From: JAJFKX01 sp965230265 | GTDB taxonomy: Bacteria; Pseudomonadota; Gammaproteobacteria; Xanthomonadales; Wenzhouxiangellaceae | Assembly (NCBI GenBank): GCA_965230265.1 | Contig: OZ245999.1 | Coordinates: 2,852,001-2,916,000, forward strand | Length of the DNA: 64,000 nt | Direction: 5' to 3' | Part shown: positions 42,312 to 51,161 of the stretch, piece by piece | How the letters are laid out: each line of letters begins with the position of its first letter | Numbering within the stretch: position 1 is the first letter of the stretch | The notes under the pieces: model-generated | Database searches by the model: none | What the model saw: the letters and a program-made list of their open reading frames with translations, nothing else | What the model was told of the DNA's origin: nothing | Program-made: the position numbers and the translations under genes

Positions 42312-43580
42312 ATGCGTTACTATTTAATGATCGGCTTATCCCTGTTGTTAACTGCCACCACCGCATTGGCACAACCTGTGTTAATTCGCGGTGCAACCGT
42401 GCATACAGCGCTGCAAACACAGCCGCTGCAAAATACCGATGTGCTGCTCGATGATGGACATATCGTCAGAGTGGGGCAATCCTTAGATGCGCCCGATAAC
42501 GCACAAATCATTGAAGCCAATGGTCGTCCTCTAACGCCTGGAATATTTGGTGGCTTAACCGCACTGGGCCTGGAAGAAGTCAGCCTGGAGGAAGATACCG
42601 TCGATTATGGCGTCGCACTGGACTATGAGGCCGGTATGATGCGACCTGAATTCGATGTCACGCTGGCATTTAACCCGTTCTCAACCGCCATTGATGCCAA
42701 TCGTGCAGAGGGTGTGACCTGGAGCTTGCTGGGTGCCAATGTTTCCCAGGGCGGCGCTTTAATCGCAGGTCAGGGTGCAGCAGTCAGTCTAGGACAGGCG
42801 TTTGAGCCTGTGCTGGAAGGCAGCCGCAGTTTATTTGTCAATATAGGCTCGGATGCCTCACAATTTTCCGGCTCCAGTCGTGCCGCACAATACATGCTGG
42901 TTGAGCAGGCCATCCGCGAGGCCAGTAGCGCACCGCGCAACATCCAGTTCGAACCTCGTGTATTGACCCTAACCGGTCGCGGAATTTTAAACCGCTACCT
43001 TAAAGATGGCCGCTGGATCGTTGATGTGGATCGCGCCTCAGATATCTTGCAGGTATTAAAACTGGCTAAAAAACATGACCTGCAACTGGTGATCGCAGGT
43101 GGCACTGAAGCCTGGCGCGTTGCTTCCGAGTTGGTCGCTGCAGAGGTTCCGGTTTTTTTGAATGCGTTGGATAATTTACCAGGCAGTTTTGATCAACTTG
43201 GCGCGCGTCTGGATAATGCCGCACTGCTGAACCAAGCAGGTGTACGTATCGCCTTCACCGGTGCCGGCACCCATAATGCCCGCAAGATCCGGCAAATCGC
43301 TGGTAACGCCGTAGCCAATGGCTTGGATTGGGCCACCGCTCTGCAAGCGATTACCCGCAATCCTGCTGTCATGTTGGGACTGTCTGATGATACTGGTGCT
43401 ATCCGCGAAGGTTTACGAGGCGATGTGGTGTTATGGAGCGGTGACCCACTGGAAGTCACCAGCTATGCCGAAGGTGTTTGGATTGCCGGAAAACCAGTGA
43501 ACATGAACACCCGTCAGCAACAGTTACTGGAGCGATATTTACCAGAAAGCCCAGACACGCCAAGGCATTACATCAAATAA
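42312..43580 (+). CDS. Exported amidohydrolase-like protein, probably non-catalytic
   Basis: The 422-residue product has a signal peptide (about 1-21) and the same fold as its upstream neighbour, ending in GAIREGLRGDVVLWSGDPLEVTSYAEGVWIAGKPV. But the segment that should carry HxH after TPG reads TPGIFGGLTALGLEE, with no histidine, and the later metal-binding histidines are also not evident. Only the FTGAGTHNARK region hints at the last active-site segment. It is likely a pseudoenzyme subunit regulating or stabilising the active neighbour. The 3-base gap implies coupled translation. Confidence 0.8.
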   Translation: MRYYLMIGLSLLLTATTALAQPVLIRGATVHTALQTQPLQNTDVLLDDGHIVRVGQSLDAPDNAQIIEANGRPLTPGIFGGLTALGLEEVSLEEDTVDYGVALDYEAGMMRPEFDVTLAFNPFSTAIDANRAEGVTWSLLGANVSQGGALIAGQGAAVSLGQAFEPVLEGSRSLFVNIGSDASQFSGSSRAAQYMLVEQAIREASSAPRNIQFEPRVLTLTGRGILNRYLKDGRWIVDVDRASDILQVLKLAKKHDLQLVIAGGTEAWRVASELVAAEVPVFLNALDNLPGSFDQLGARLDNAALLNQAGVRIAFTGAGTHNARKIRQIAGNAVANGLDWATALQAITRNPAVMLGLSDDTGAIREGLRGDVVLWSGDPLEVTSYAEGVWIAGKPVNMNTRQQQLLERYLPESPDTPRHYIK

Positions 43581-43599
43581 ATATCACTAACAACCTGCT

Positions 43600-43624
43600 G
43601 GTTCCCACCATCCGCGTGGGAACC
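43600..43624. repeat. Palindromic repeat between convergent genes
   Basis: GGTTCCCAC (43600-43608) and GTGGGAACC (43616-43624) form a 9-bp perfect stem with a 7-base loop, between the amidohydrolase pair and xerC. Its sequence is like a palindromic repeat found scattered in many proteobacterial genomes. It may serve as a bidirectional terminator. Confidence 0.6.
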
Positions 43625-43633
43625 AATAGTCCA

Positions 43634-44545
43634 TTATTTCTTGGCCCGCGGGTGCGCCTTGTCATAGACCTTGGCCAAATGCTGAAAATCCAAATGGGTA
43701 TATATCTGCGTCGTGCTGATATTGGCATGGCCCAATAACTCTTGCACGGCCCGTAATGCCCCACTGGACTCCAGTAAATGACTGGCAAAAGAATGGCGCA
43801 GCTTATGTGGGTGTACATGCTGCCCCAGACCCAGACGTTTTGACCAATAGGTCAATCGTAGCTGTATGGCTCGGTGGGTCAGACGTCGACCTTTCAGGCT
43901 GACAAAAATAGCCGGTTGTTCACCTGCAGGCAGCGTCCGATAAACTTCACGCCAGTTTTCCAATGCCTGTATGGCATATCGACCTACCGGTAAAATCCGT
44001 TCTTTATTGCCTTTGCCCAGCACTCGCACACGTTGTTGCTTAAAATCCAGATGCGACCAGTCCAGAACAGCCAGTTCAGCCAGTCGCAAACCACTTGAAT
44101 AAAACAACTCCAGCATTGCCTTATCGCGGATAGCCAGCGGTTCATCATCAGGCAAGTCCAATAAAATACCAACATCATCGACTTCCAGCGTGGCAGGTAA
44201 CTTACGTGGAGATTTGGGCGGCCGAATACCTTCTGCAGGGTTTTCAGAGATAACCTGATGTTTTTGCAGATACCGATACCAACCACGAATACCTGCCAAC
44301 CAGCGCGCTACTGAACGCCCCCCCAGGCCCTGGCGGTGCAAACGCGCGGCCATACTGCGTAATACATGGTGATTGAGCGCTGATGGGTTGGATTCGCCCT
44401 GCTCTTCAGCCATCTGAAACAGGCGATCCAGATCACGCTGATAACCTTCAACAGTCAGTGGTGATAAACGACGATTAACCCGCAAGTCCTGTAAATAGGC
44501 CTGGCGCCAGTCCTGATTTTGCTTGGTGATTAGACTGGATGGCAT
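43634..44545 (-). CDS. xerC: Tyrosine recombinase XerC
   Basis: XerC works with XerD at dif to resolve chromosome dimers at division. The 303-residue product has an N-terminal core-binding helix bundle (about 1-100) and a catalytic domain with Arg154 (SGLRLAEL), Lys178 (GKGNKER), His247 and Arg250 (HPHKLRH), His273 (LGHANIS) and the nucleophile Tyr282 (TTQIYTHLD). The genomic place after dapF and DUF484 is the XerC locus, not that of XerD. No phage genes are near, so this is the housekeeping enzyme. Confidence 0.95.
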   Translation of the reverse strand: MPSSLITKQNQDWRQAYLQDLRVNRRLSPLTVEGYQRDLDRLFQMAEEQGESNPSALNHHVLRSMAARLHRQGLGGRSVARWLAGIRGWYRYLQKHQVISENPAEGIRPPKSPRKLPATLEVDDVGILLDLPDDEPLAIRDKAMLELFYSSGLRLAELAVLDWSHLDFKQQRVRVLGKGNKERILPVGRYAIQALENWREVYRTLPAGEQPAIFVSLKGRRLTHRAIQLRLTYWSKRLGLGQHVHPHKLRHSFASHLLESSGALRAVQELLGHANISTTQIYTHLDFQHLAKVYDKAHPRAKK

Positions 44546-44575
44546 ATTTGCCAGTGTTTTAAGACAATGTCAGGC

Positions 44576-45310
44576 TCAGGCTCGCTTACGCAGACTACGC
44601 ACATGCTGCTGCAAACGCCATGCAGCCGTTTTACCCAACAGCTCCAAAAACAGCACGCCCATACCGGGTGCAAAACGGTGCTCATCCTTACTACCAATCA
44701 CCAGCACACCATGATTTTCCAATGGGACGATGGCCGCTGATGCGATTTCGTCAGACACATCAAATAACAGTGCATTTTTTTCATTCGTTAATCGACCACA
44801 ATGCGGCGCTTTTAGACTGGTGAGTTCAGCCAGCAGTTTTTCCTCCCCGGCTTCAGCTTCGCGCACATTCTCGATGGCTACAATGTCTTCATCCAGGTTT
44901 TGTCCAGATGCCAAAACAATATTAACGGCGTCAGCTTTAAAATCCTGCTGCAGACGCTCACGCAGTAAATCGAAAAAACCACCCACATCATCGGCAGCAA
45001 ACAACCCCAGGGTTAAATCGTGCCAACGCTCCAATAACTTTTCATTGCTGGAAGCCACACTGGTAATTTGTTGTAGCTGGTCTTCCAAATCGCTTATCTG
45101 CTCGCGCAATAAAGCCACTTGCCGTTGACCCAGTGACGTGGTTTTCCCCGATGATTTGGCTGCACCGTGTAAATTCAGACGGCTGAGCAAGTCGGCATTT
45201 TTGATGAAAAAATCAGGGTGCAGGCGGAGGTAATCGATCACCTGCTGTTTTTTTAGCTGTTGTTTGCTACCAGTGGAATCGGCCGGTTCGTTGTTGTTGT
45301 CGCTTGTCAT
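44576..45310 (-). CDS. DUF484 family protein
   Basis: The 244-residue soluble product has the family N-terminus (VIDYLRLHPDFFIKNADLLSRLNL), a coiled-coil segment (about 75-105) and a GAF-like domain (about 110-240, with LGKTAAWRLQQHVR at the end). Its role is unknown, but the gene is nearly always found between dapF and xerC in gammaproteobacteria, as here. It is 29 bases after dapF and probably in the same transcript. Confidence 0.92.
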   Translation of the reverse strand: MTSDNNNEPADSTGSKQQLKKQQVIDYLRLHPDFFIKNADLLSRLNLHGAAKSSGKTTSLGQRQVALLREQISDLEDQLQQITSVASSNEKLLERWHDLTLGLFAADDVGGFFDLLRERLQQDFKADAVNIVLASGQNLDEDIVAIENVREAEAGEEKLLAELTSLKAPHCGRLTNEKNALLFDVSDEIASAAIVPLENHGVLVIGSKDEHRFAPGMGVLFLELLGKTAAWRLQQHVRSLRKRA

Positions 45311-45339
45311 TGTGGTCCCTGTGATCTTTAAATCCCGTA

Positions 45340-46212
45340 TTATGTTGTTGGCCAGTCAATATCGCCTCGATAAACATAACCGGCTGACCCGGTCATACGC
45401 AAGTGGCTTTCAGATAGCCACTCTAGCACAAGCTGGCCACCGGGTTGGACCACACAAACCCTCTTATTGGCCCGCTGGTCGAGCTCTTCCCCGGATTGTT
45501 CACGGGCCTGCTGCATCACTACCCAGGCTGCGGCACAAGCACCACTGCCGCAGGCCCTGGTAGGGCCGGCACCGCGTTCCCATACACAAAGCTCAACCTG
45601 ATCATCTTTGACCTTGGCAAAGCCCACGTTACAACCTTGATTAAACGGTCCCGATCGATATGGTTGAAGCTGTGGCGCATTTAACTCTGCCAACTCCTGA
45701 CCATATTGCAGGCGCTGTTGTGATGGATCATCAGAAAAGATGACCCAATGTGGATTGCCCACCAGAACCGGAAATACATCATCGAAGGTATAGCCTGAAG
45801 CGCTACTGACTGAATTGAGTTTGGGCTGGATAACCGGCGCAGGCAGATCAATGGAAAACTGTTGTTCAGCCGATAGGCCCGACCCATCGGCAACCTGTAA
45901 AGTCACCATTCCACCTGCGGTATATGCCGATAGCGGCGATTGCAATCGGCCTTGCCGGTGCAACAATAAGGCAATGGCGCGCATACCATTCCCGCACTGC
46001 TCTGCCGAGCTGCCATCGGCATTAGCAATATCAATTTGAATTTGACCTGAAGCGTCTTCGCGTAACCTCAATAATTGATCAAACCCAATACCTGTCCGGC
46101 GATCCGATAATTGCCGAATAATATCGGCTTGTAGTTCAACTGGCGGTTGCTGAGCATCTAGAACCATAAAGTCATTGCCCAGCCCGTGCATTTTATGAAA
46201 CTCAATATTCAA
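45340..46212 (-). CDS. dapF: Diaminopimelate epimerase DapF
   Basis: DapF converts LL- to meso-diaminopimelate for lysine and peptidoglycan. The 290-residue product has both catalytic cysteines, Cys73 in EQCGNGMRA and Cys221 in TRACGSGACA, and the start MNIEFHKMHGLGNDFMVLD. It is a few residues longer than E. coli DapF (274), mainly in the middle. Its ATG overlaps the methyltransferase gene stop by 4 bases. Confidence 0.97.
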   Translation of the reverse strand: MNIEFHKMHGLGNDFMVLDAQQPPVELQADIIRQLSDRRTGIGFDQLLRLREDASGQIQIDIANADGSSAEQCGNGMRAIALLLHRQGRLQSPLSAYTAGGMVTLQVADGSGLSAEQQFSIDLPAPVIQPKLNSVSSASGYTFDDVFPVLVGNPHWVIFSDDPSQQRLQYGQELAELNAPQLQPYRSGPFNQGCNVGFAKVKDDQVELCVWERGAGPTRACGSGACAAAWVVMQQAREQSGEELDQRANKRVCVVQPGGQLVLEWLSESHLRMTGSAGYVYRGDIDWPTT

Positions 46213-46892
46213 TCGAGTACACCGATTACCGCCAGGTGTCGGTCACTGACTGCCTGGACTGTGAATGGCTGCAAACCAGAATCATCCAGTTGCTGTCGAA
46301 CTTCATCGACTGTCCAGGCTGCATGCAGCGAATTGGCAAAATCAATCTGCAAAATTTCCGATTCATCACCGGCATACTCATTCACCAAAGCATCCAGCGT
46401 GGCCTGATCCACGGGGCGAAATAAATCCATAACCACCACCTGGGTACCGGCATGGCCCAGACTTTTCAATGAGGCCCATAAGGCGGATGGGTCAGGTAGA
46501 TGATGCAATAGGCTGTTACTGACCAACAAACTGAAACCTGCATTCTCCAGACCATGATCAGGCAAATGCGCCAATACAAAATTGACCCGTGATTGCACCT
46601 GCTCAGGCGCATTGGCGGCATTGCGCTTTGCGGTTGCCAACATATTGCTGCCTGCATCCAAACCCGTCACTCGCCAACCTGGAAGGCTGGCAGCCAGTGC
46701 CAATGTCAAATCAGCAGGGCCACAACCCAAATCCATTGCTGTGCCATTGGCTGCCAGCGTTTGCTGGCTGAGTACCAAATCAATAAAGCGCTGATTGGCA
46801 TCACTAAAATCAGCCTCGGCATAGGCCTGTACCTGCTGACGACTATCCATCAATTCCGGCTCAGGCACCCTTTCAAGCATCGTCTTGTTCAT
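46209..46892 (-). CDS. SAM-dependent class I methyltransferase
   Basis: The 227-residue product has the SAM-binding motif MDLGCGPADLTLALA (about 53-67), an acidic residue after the second strand (VTGLDAGSNML), and motif IV LLVSNSLLHHL. This is the UbiE/methyltransferase-11 type. It overlaps lptM by 20 bases and dapF by 4, so it is embedded in the operon at the position where lysA usually lies. Substrate unknown; a small molecule or lipid is likely. Confidence 0.85.
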   Translation of the reverse strand: MNKTMLERVPEPELMDSRQQVQAYAEADFSDANQRFIDLVLSQQTLAANGTAMDLGCGPADLTLALAASLPGWRVTGLDAGSNMLATAKRNAANAPEQVQSRVNFVLAHLPDHGLENAGFSLLVSNSLLHHLPDPSALWASLKSLGHAGTQVVVMDLFRPVDQATLDALVNEYAGDESEILQIDFANSLHAAWTVDEVRQQLDDSGLQPFTVQAVSDRHLAVIGVLD

Positions 46893-47073
46893 CTTCGGGT
46901 AAGGTTTCTGAGCGGCCTTCAGGCGGATTAAGTGGCGGTGTTTCTGGCTCCAGTGTCAAGTCACCTTTCAGGCCACAACCAACCAGCAGCACAATCAAAA
47001 TCAACAACAGCAGGCCAACCCATCCCAGCGATAGCTTTACAGATGGTCGCGCTTTATGGGCAGATTTAGGCAT
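46873..47073 (-). CDS. lptM: LPS-assembly lipoprotein LptM (YifL)
   Basis: The 66-residue product has a basic start, one membrane segment (about 16-32) and the lipobox LVGC, followed by the family signature CGLKGDL. LptM assists oxidative maturation of the LptD LPS transporter in E. coli. Pro/Glu-rich tail. It opens the minus-strand series lptM–methyltransferase–dapF–DUF484–xerC. Confidence 0.88.
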   Translation of the reverse strand: MPKSAHKARPSVKLSLGWVGLLLLILIVLLVGCGLKGDLTLEPETPPLNPPEGRSETLPEDEQDDA

Positions 47074-47105
47074 AATGTTCCCGGTTATTCAATGATAGAT
47101 AGATT

Positions 47106-47813
47106 ATGCATAATAATGGTAATTGCCTCGCTGAGCCATTAAGCCGCGAGATAGTCCTGACACGTACTGCACAGACAGACGACCCGGTTACTGGCAGTAT
47201 CATCTGGTTACATGGCCTGGGTGCTGATGGCAATGACTTTGTACCCATGGTTCCAGCGATGCATAAGTGCCAAGCATTGCCATTGCGATTTATTTTTCCA
47301 CATGCGCCAGTTCGCCCTGTCACCATCAATGCCGGTATGCAAATGCGGGCCTGGTATGACATTCGTGGAATCGACCTGACCGGTGAACGCAGCCTGGACC
47401 AAACAGGTATTGATCAATCCATTGAACAGGTGCAGCAACTGATTAAGCAGGAAAACCAGCAAGGTATTTCCACTGAAAATATTATCGTTGCCGGTTTTTC
47501 CCAGGGCGGGGTTATTGCCTTACAAACCGGTTTACAAATGCTGATGCAGATTAAAGGCGTGATCGGACTGTCCTGTTATTTGCCAAATGGTGATCAACTT
47601 GCCAGCCAACCTGAGCCGACCACGCGCCTGCCCGCATTTATCGGCCACGGCCAACAAGATCAAATGGTGCCTTTTGCGCTTGGCCAGCGCGCGGCCGAGC
47701 AATTAGGAAAAAAGCATTTTCAAATTACCTGGGGAGAATACCCGGTTGCACATGGTGTACACCCCAATGAAATTGCTGCGGTAGACAACTGGATTCATAA
47801 CTTAATGCAATGA
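47106..47813 (+). CDS. Carboxylesterase/phospholipase, α/β hydrolase (YpfH/EstB-like)
   Basis: The 235-residue enzyme has WLHGLGADGNDF (oxyanion region, about 34-45), the nucleophile elbow GFSQGG with Ser132, an Asp near DQMVP and His in VAHGVHPNEI. This is the acyl-protein thioesterase/carboxylesterase family acting on short esters. It is divergent from lptM and 22 bases ahead of algZ, replacing argH which precedes algZ in Pseudomonas. No signal peptide. RBS is weak. Confidence 0.9.
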   Translation: MHNNGNCLAEPLSREIVLTRTAQTDDPVTGSIIWLHGLGADGNDFVPMVPAMHKCQALPLRFIFPHAPVRPVTINAGMQMRAWYDIRGIDLTGERSLDQTGIDQSIEQVQQLIKQENQQGISTENIIVAGFSQGGVIALQTGLQMLMQIKGVIGLSCYLPNGDQLASQPEPTTRLPAFIGHGQQDQMVPFALGQRAAEQLGKKHFQITWGEYPVAHGVHPNEIAAVDNWIHNLMQ

Positions 47814-47835
47814 CCCACTTTGGTGAGCCAAAAAA

Positions 47836-48924
47836 GTGAACAGTAGGCGCTTCAACTGGGCAGAAGACCTTCCGGATTTTTGCAGTTGGTCTTTGCTTCT
47901 GGTTGCCGTGATTCTGGCGCAGATTGGCTGTCTGCTGGTGTTGTTGGGTAACGCTGTGCCGTGGTCATGGCCAACTCTGGGGCTGTTATCACTGTTCAGC
48001 CTGTGGGCCACCATGTTGGTGCAGGCTTTTTGGTGCATTACCGGCCGATTATTAATTGCTGCTGTTAATCGAACAGCGATTGGCCAGCGACCTGGGCGGC
48101 TTGGCTGGAGTATGTGCTGGTTGTTATTGTGGCTGGAAGCTGTGGTGCTGTGCATGTCCATGGCGCAATTGGTTATTCTTGTTGATAATGGCGCAGGTTT
48201 GCATTTGATCAGCAGCAGTTTGCCCCCCTATAAGCTGATACTAACGACAGGCATCATCAGCGCATTACTGGCTGGTGTTTTATTGCGTTACACCGCCATC
48301 TGGCAACGCTGGCACTTACAAACCCAACAGCAAGCACGCATGGAACTGGAAAACCTGCAGGCACGTCTGCGACCGCACTTTTTGTATAACACCCTAAACA
48401 CCATTGCAGCCCTGGTCACTCAAAAACCTGATGACGCCATTGATGCCATCGAAGATCTCAGCGATTTACTGCGCCAGTCATTGCAACCCAAAAGCCGTCT
48501 GGTCAGTCTGACGCAGGAAATTCAATTATGTAAGCAATATCTGCAGCTGATGCAGTGGCGCCTGGGTGAGCGGCTGCAGACCGATTGGCAAATCAGCCCT
48601 GATTTGGTGACTGACAACTGGCAAATACCACCGCTGACATTACAGGCACTGGTTGAAAATGCTGTATTGCATGGTATTCAGCCACTACCCGATGGTGGCC
48701 TTTTGATACTGCAACTCAACACCACAAACCATCGTTTGCAAATTGTTGTCAGCAATCCTATCGCTGGTGAGATCACTCGTGAGAACGCCAGCGCAAACGG
48801 AACCGGTACCGCCATCTTGGACTTACAGCGTCGATTAGGCCTGGTCTACCAGGGAGGTGCACAACTACAGCAACAAAAAGACCAGCGGCGTTATATCGTC
48901 AAACTAGAGTTACCCCATGGATAA
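47836..48924 (+). CDS. algZ: LytS/AlgZ-type sensor histidine kinase
   Basis: The 362-residue product starts at GTG 47836 and has four predicted membrane helices (about 18-40, 48-68, 96-116 and 134-152). The cytoplasmic kinase has the His_kinase motif LRPHFLYNTLNTIAAL with His181, the N-box LVENAVLHGIQP and a G-box (GTGTAILDLQRRLGL). This is the AlgZ/FimS group that controls alginate and type IV pili in Pseudomonas. It overlaps algR by 8 bases. The signal is unknown. Confidence 0.9.
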   Translation: MNSRRFNWAEDLPDFCSWSLLLVAVILAQIGCLLVLLGNAVPWSWPTLGLLSLFSLWATMLVQAFWCITGRLLIAAVNRTAIGQRPGRLGWSMCWLLLWLEAVVLCMSMAQLVILVDNGAGLHLISSSLPPYKLILTTGIISALLAGVLLRYTAIWQRWHLQTQQQARMELENLQARLRPHFLYNTLNTIAALVTQKPDDAIDAIEDLSDLLRQSLQPKSRLVSLTQEIQLCKQYLQLMQWRLGERLQTDWQISPDLVTDNWQIPPLTLQALVENAVLHGIQPLPDGGLLILQLNTTNHRLQIVVSNPIAGEITRENASANGTGTAILDLQRRLGLVYQGGAQLQQQKDQRRYIVKLELPHG

Positions 48925-49666
48925 AAGCGTGGATAAGGATCTAGCTGAAACCTACCAGTATCGGGCTATCATCGTTGACGATGAGCCCCTTGCACGTCAG
49001 CGCATGCAGCAATTATTGGAAGCTGTTGAAGATTGGAGCTGTATTGGGCAGGCAGGCAGTGCCCAGGCAGCGCACCACCTGATCATTAGCTTACGGCCCG
49101 ATGTGGTCTTGCTGGATATCAATATGCCTGGCGATAGTGGACTAAATCTGGCACAAGATTTAAGCCATGCCATGGGCAAACAATCACCCTCGATTATTTT
49201 TACCACAGCACATGAAGAGCATGCGCTGGCAGCCTTTGACTGTCATGCCAGTGATTACCTTCTCAAACCAGTACGTCGACAACGTTTGCAACAGGCACTG
49301 GAAAAAGTAGCCGCGCAATTACCGGCCCGCGCCGATAACCGTTTTATTGCCATACGCAATAGCCAGCAAATTGAAAAAATAAGTCTATCCACAATCAGCT
49401 GTTGTGTCGCTGATGATAAATATGTGCGGCTGGTACATGATGACGGTGAAGCACTGTGCGATGAAAGCCTGGCTCATCTTGAACAAACCTTTGGCGATTA
49501 TTTTATCCGTGTTCATCGCAATGCTCTGGTGGCCCGTTCCCGAATTTTGGGATTATCCCGAATGTCTGGCCAACGCTGGCAAGTGCGTCTAAATGGCGCT
49601 GAGTTGCAGCCAGAAATCTCCAGAAGGCACTTGGAAACCCTCAGAAAAGTATTACTAAATCAATAG
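48917..49666 (+). CDS. algR: LytTR response regulator AlgR
   Basis: The 249-residue regulator has a receiver domain with Asp21/Asp22, phospho-acceptor Asp67 (VVLLDINMPGDSGL) and KPVRRQRL, then a LytTR DNA-binding domain (about 140-245, with YVRLVHDDGEALCDESL and FIRVHRNALVARSRI). Partner of AlgZ directly upstream. In Pseudomonas the pair regulates surface traits; local targets are unknown. hemC follows, as in Pseudomonas. Confidence 0.92.
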   Translation: MDKSVDKDLAETYQYRAIIVDDEPLARQRMQQLLEAVEDWSCIGQAGSAQAAHHLIISLRPDVVLLDINMPGDSGLNLAQDLSHAMGKQSPSIIFTTAHEEHALAAFDCHASDYLLKPVRRQRLQQALEKVAAQLPARADNRFIAIRNSQQIEKISLSTISCCVADDKYVRLVHDDGEALCDESLAHLEQTFGDYFIRVHRNALVARSRILGLSRMSGQRWQVRLNGAELQPEISRRHLETLRKVLLNQ

Positions 49667-49733
49667 CGGCTTTACAAACTACGAATTTACCGGTAGATTA
49701 CATAGCCCTTATCAATCGCTGACTGATTTGAAT

Positions 49734-50024
49734 ATGAAAAAAATAACTTTGTTGGTAGTCATAACGATTGCCGCGCTTTTAATATCTGCATGCGCCAGTG
49801 ATGGCAAGCGCAAATTTAACCGCACCACGCAACTCAGCCCAGGCGTCCGGGCGCTGGTTGCCAGTGAACCTGACATCGGCGTTAACGATCCACGCATCCG
49901 CTGCCGCCGCGAAACCAAGTCGGGCTCTCGCTTGGGCGTGCAAACCTGCTTAACCGTTGAGGAACTGGAATTAGAGCGCGAGCAAGCGCAACGCGAAGCC
50001 CAAAGCGCTACCCGCAACAACTAA
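49734..50024 (+). CDS. Small lipoprotein of unknown function
   Basis: The 96-residue product has a lipoprotein signal with lipobox ISAC (Cys about 20), then a basic mature part, a possible disulfide pair (RCRRETKSGSRLGVQTC) and a Glu/Arg/Gln-rich C-terminal helix. I do not recognise the family. It lies between algR and hemC; a hairpin follows (50047-50075), so it may be read with algZR. Confidence 0.7.
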   Translation: MKKITLLVVITIAALLISACASDGKRKFNRTTQLSPGVRALVASEPDIGVNDPRIRCRRETKSGSRLGVQTCLTVEELELEREQAQREAQSATRNN

Positions 50025-50046
50025 AACCTTCGCGAATAAATATTCA

Positions 50047-50075
50047 TGACAACCTGGCCTAGAGCCATGTTGTCA
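50047..50075 (+). terminator. Interrupted hairpin between the lipoprotein and hemC
   Basis: TGACAAC (50047-50053) pairs with GTTGTCA (50069-50075), and TGGC (50055-50058) with GCCA (50064-50067), leaving one mismatch. A T6 run comes 12 bases later (50088-50093). Possible terminator separating algZR from the heme genes. Confidence 0.45.
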
Positions 50076-50152
50076 GCCAGCAGAGGGTTTTTTCAGCCTT
50101 CAGGTCAACCGGAAGTTTGCCAATACGCGGTCAGCAGCTTATCTTTGCAGAC

Positions 50153-51085
50153 ATGCAAACTTCAACCAACCATACACTGACCATAGCAACTCGTCGTAGC
50201 CCATTGGCACTGTGGCAGTCACAGCATGTTGCCACTCTGCTCGGTGATGAACATATCCGCCTACTGCCCTTAAACACTCGTGGCGATCAGTGGCTGGACC
50301 GCTCCTTGGCCGATGCCGGTGGCAAAGGCCTGTTTCTCAAAGAACTGGAGCAGGCTCTGTTAAATGACCAGGCCGATCTGGCGGTGCATTCAATGAAGGA
50401 CATTCCAGCAGAAATGGATCAGCGCCTTTGCATTGGCGCCATTTTGTCACGCGCTACTCCTTGGGACGCTTGGGTAAGTAATGAATACCCCACGGTTCAG
50501 GACCTGCCTGCTGGTGCCACTGTCGGTACTTCCAGTCCTCGACGTCAAATGCAGTTAAAGCAGCAGCGTCCTGATCTTCATATATTGCCAGTACGTGGCA
50601 ATGTGCAAACCCGATTGGAAAAACTCGACAGCGGTCAATGTCATGGCTTGCTGCTGGCTTGTGCCGGCCTGGAACGTCTGGAAATGCAAGACCGCATTAC
50701 CCAAAAGCTGCAACTTCCCGATTGGATTCCGGCTGCCGCACAAGGCGCTATTGCAGTGCAGTGTCGCAGCGACGACCTTGAAACTCGCAGACTATTAGAA
50801 ACACTGCATGCGGACAATACTGCACGGCTGGTAGAAGCTGAACGTCAGGTTGCTGCCGAGCTGGGAGCTGATTGTCATGCCGCACTGGCGGTCTATGCCG
50901 AACAATACGATAACCAGGTCACGCTGCATGCTCGCTACGGTCCCGACCCCATTGACTACCCGTTGACAAGCTCACCAATGGTTCAACAACAACTCAGTGG
51001 CCCATTAAGCAATGCCATCGATATGGCTATCCAATTGGCCGATAACCTGCAACAGGCCTTAAGCAACCAAACCGGAGGGGGTTGA
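50153..51085 (+). CDS. hemC: Hydroxymethylbilane synthase HemC
   Basis: HemC joins four porphobilinogen units into hydroxymethylbilane in heme synthesis. The 310-residue product has the substrate-binding TRRSPLALWQ, DLAVHSMKDIP, GTSSPRRQMQL and the cofactor-carrying Cys241 in GADCHAALAVYAE, matching E. coli Cys242. I chose ATG 50153; an earlier in-frame start at 50117 adds 12 unrelated residues. First gene of hemCDXY. Confidence 0.97.
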   Translation: MQTSTNHTLTIATRRSPLALWQSQHVATLLGDEHIRLLPLNTRGDQWLDRSLADAGGKGLFLKELEQALLNDQADLAVHSMKDIPAEMDQRLCIGAILSRATPWDAWVSNEYPTVQDLPAGATVGTSSPRRQMQLKQQRPDLHILPVRGNVQTRLEKLDSGQCHGLLLACAGLERLEMQDRITQKLQLPDWIPAAAQGAIAVQCRSDDLETRRLLETLHADNTARLVEAERQVAAELGADCHAALAVYAEQYDNQVTLHARYGPDPIDYPLTSSPMVQQQLSGPLSNAIDMAIQLADNLQQALSNQTGGG

Positions 51086-51161
51086 AATGACTGGTCTCAC
51101 CGATAGATTGGCCTGTCATTAAAAGCTGGCAACCCAATCATTGCATGAAACGAATGCGCTT

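Noticed and set aside
43634..44545. Phage or integron integrase
   Set aside because: Tyrosine recombinase family, but the dapF–DUF484 neighbours and full length identify housekeeping XerC; no att site or cassette seen.
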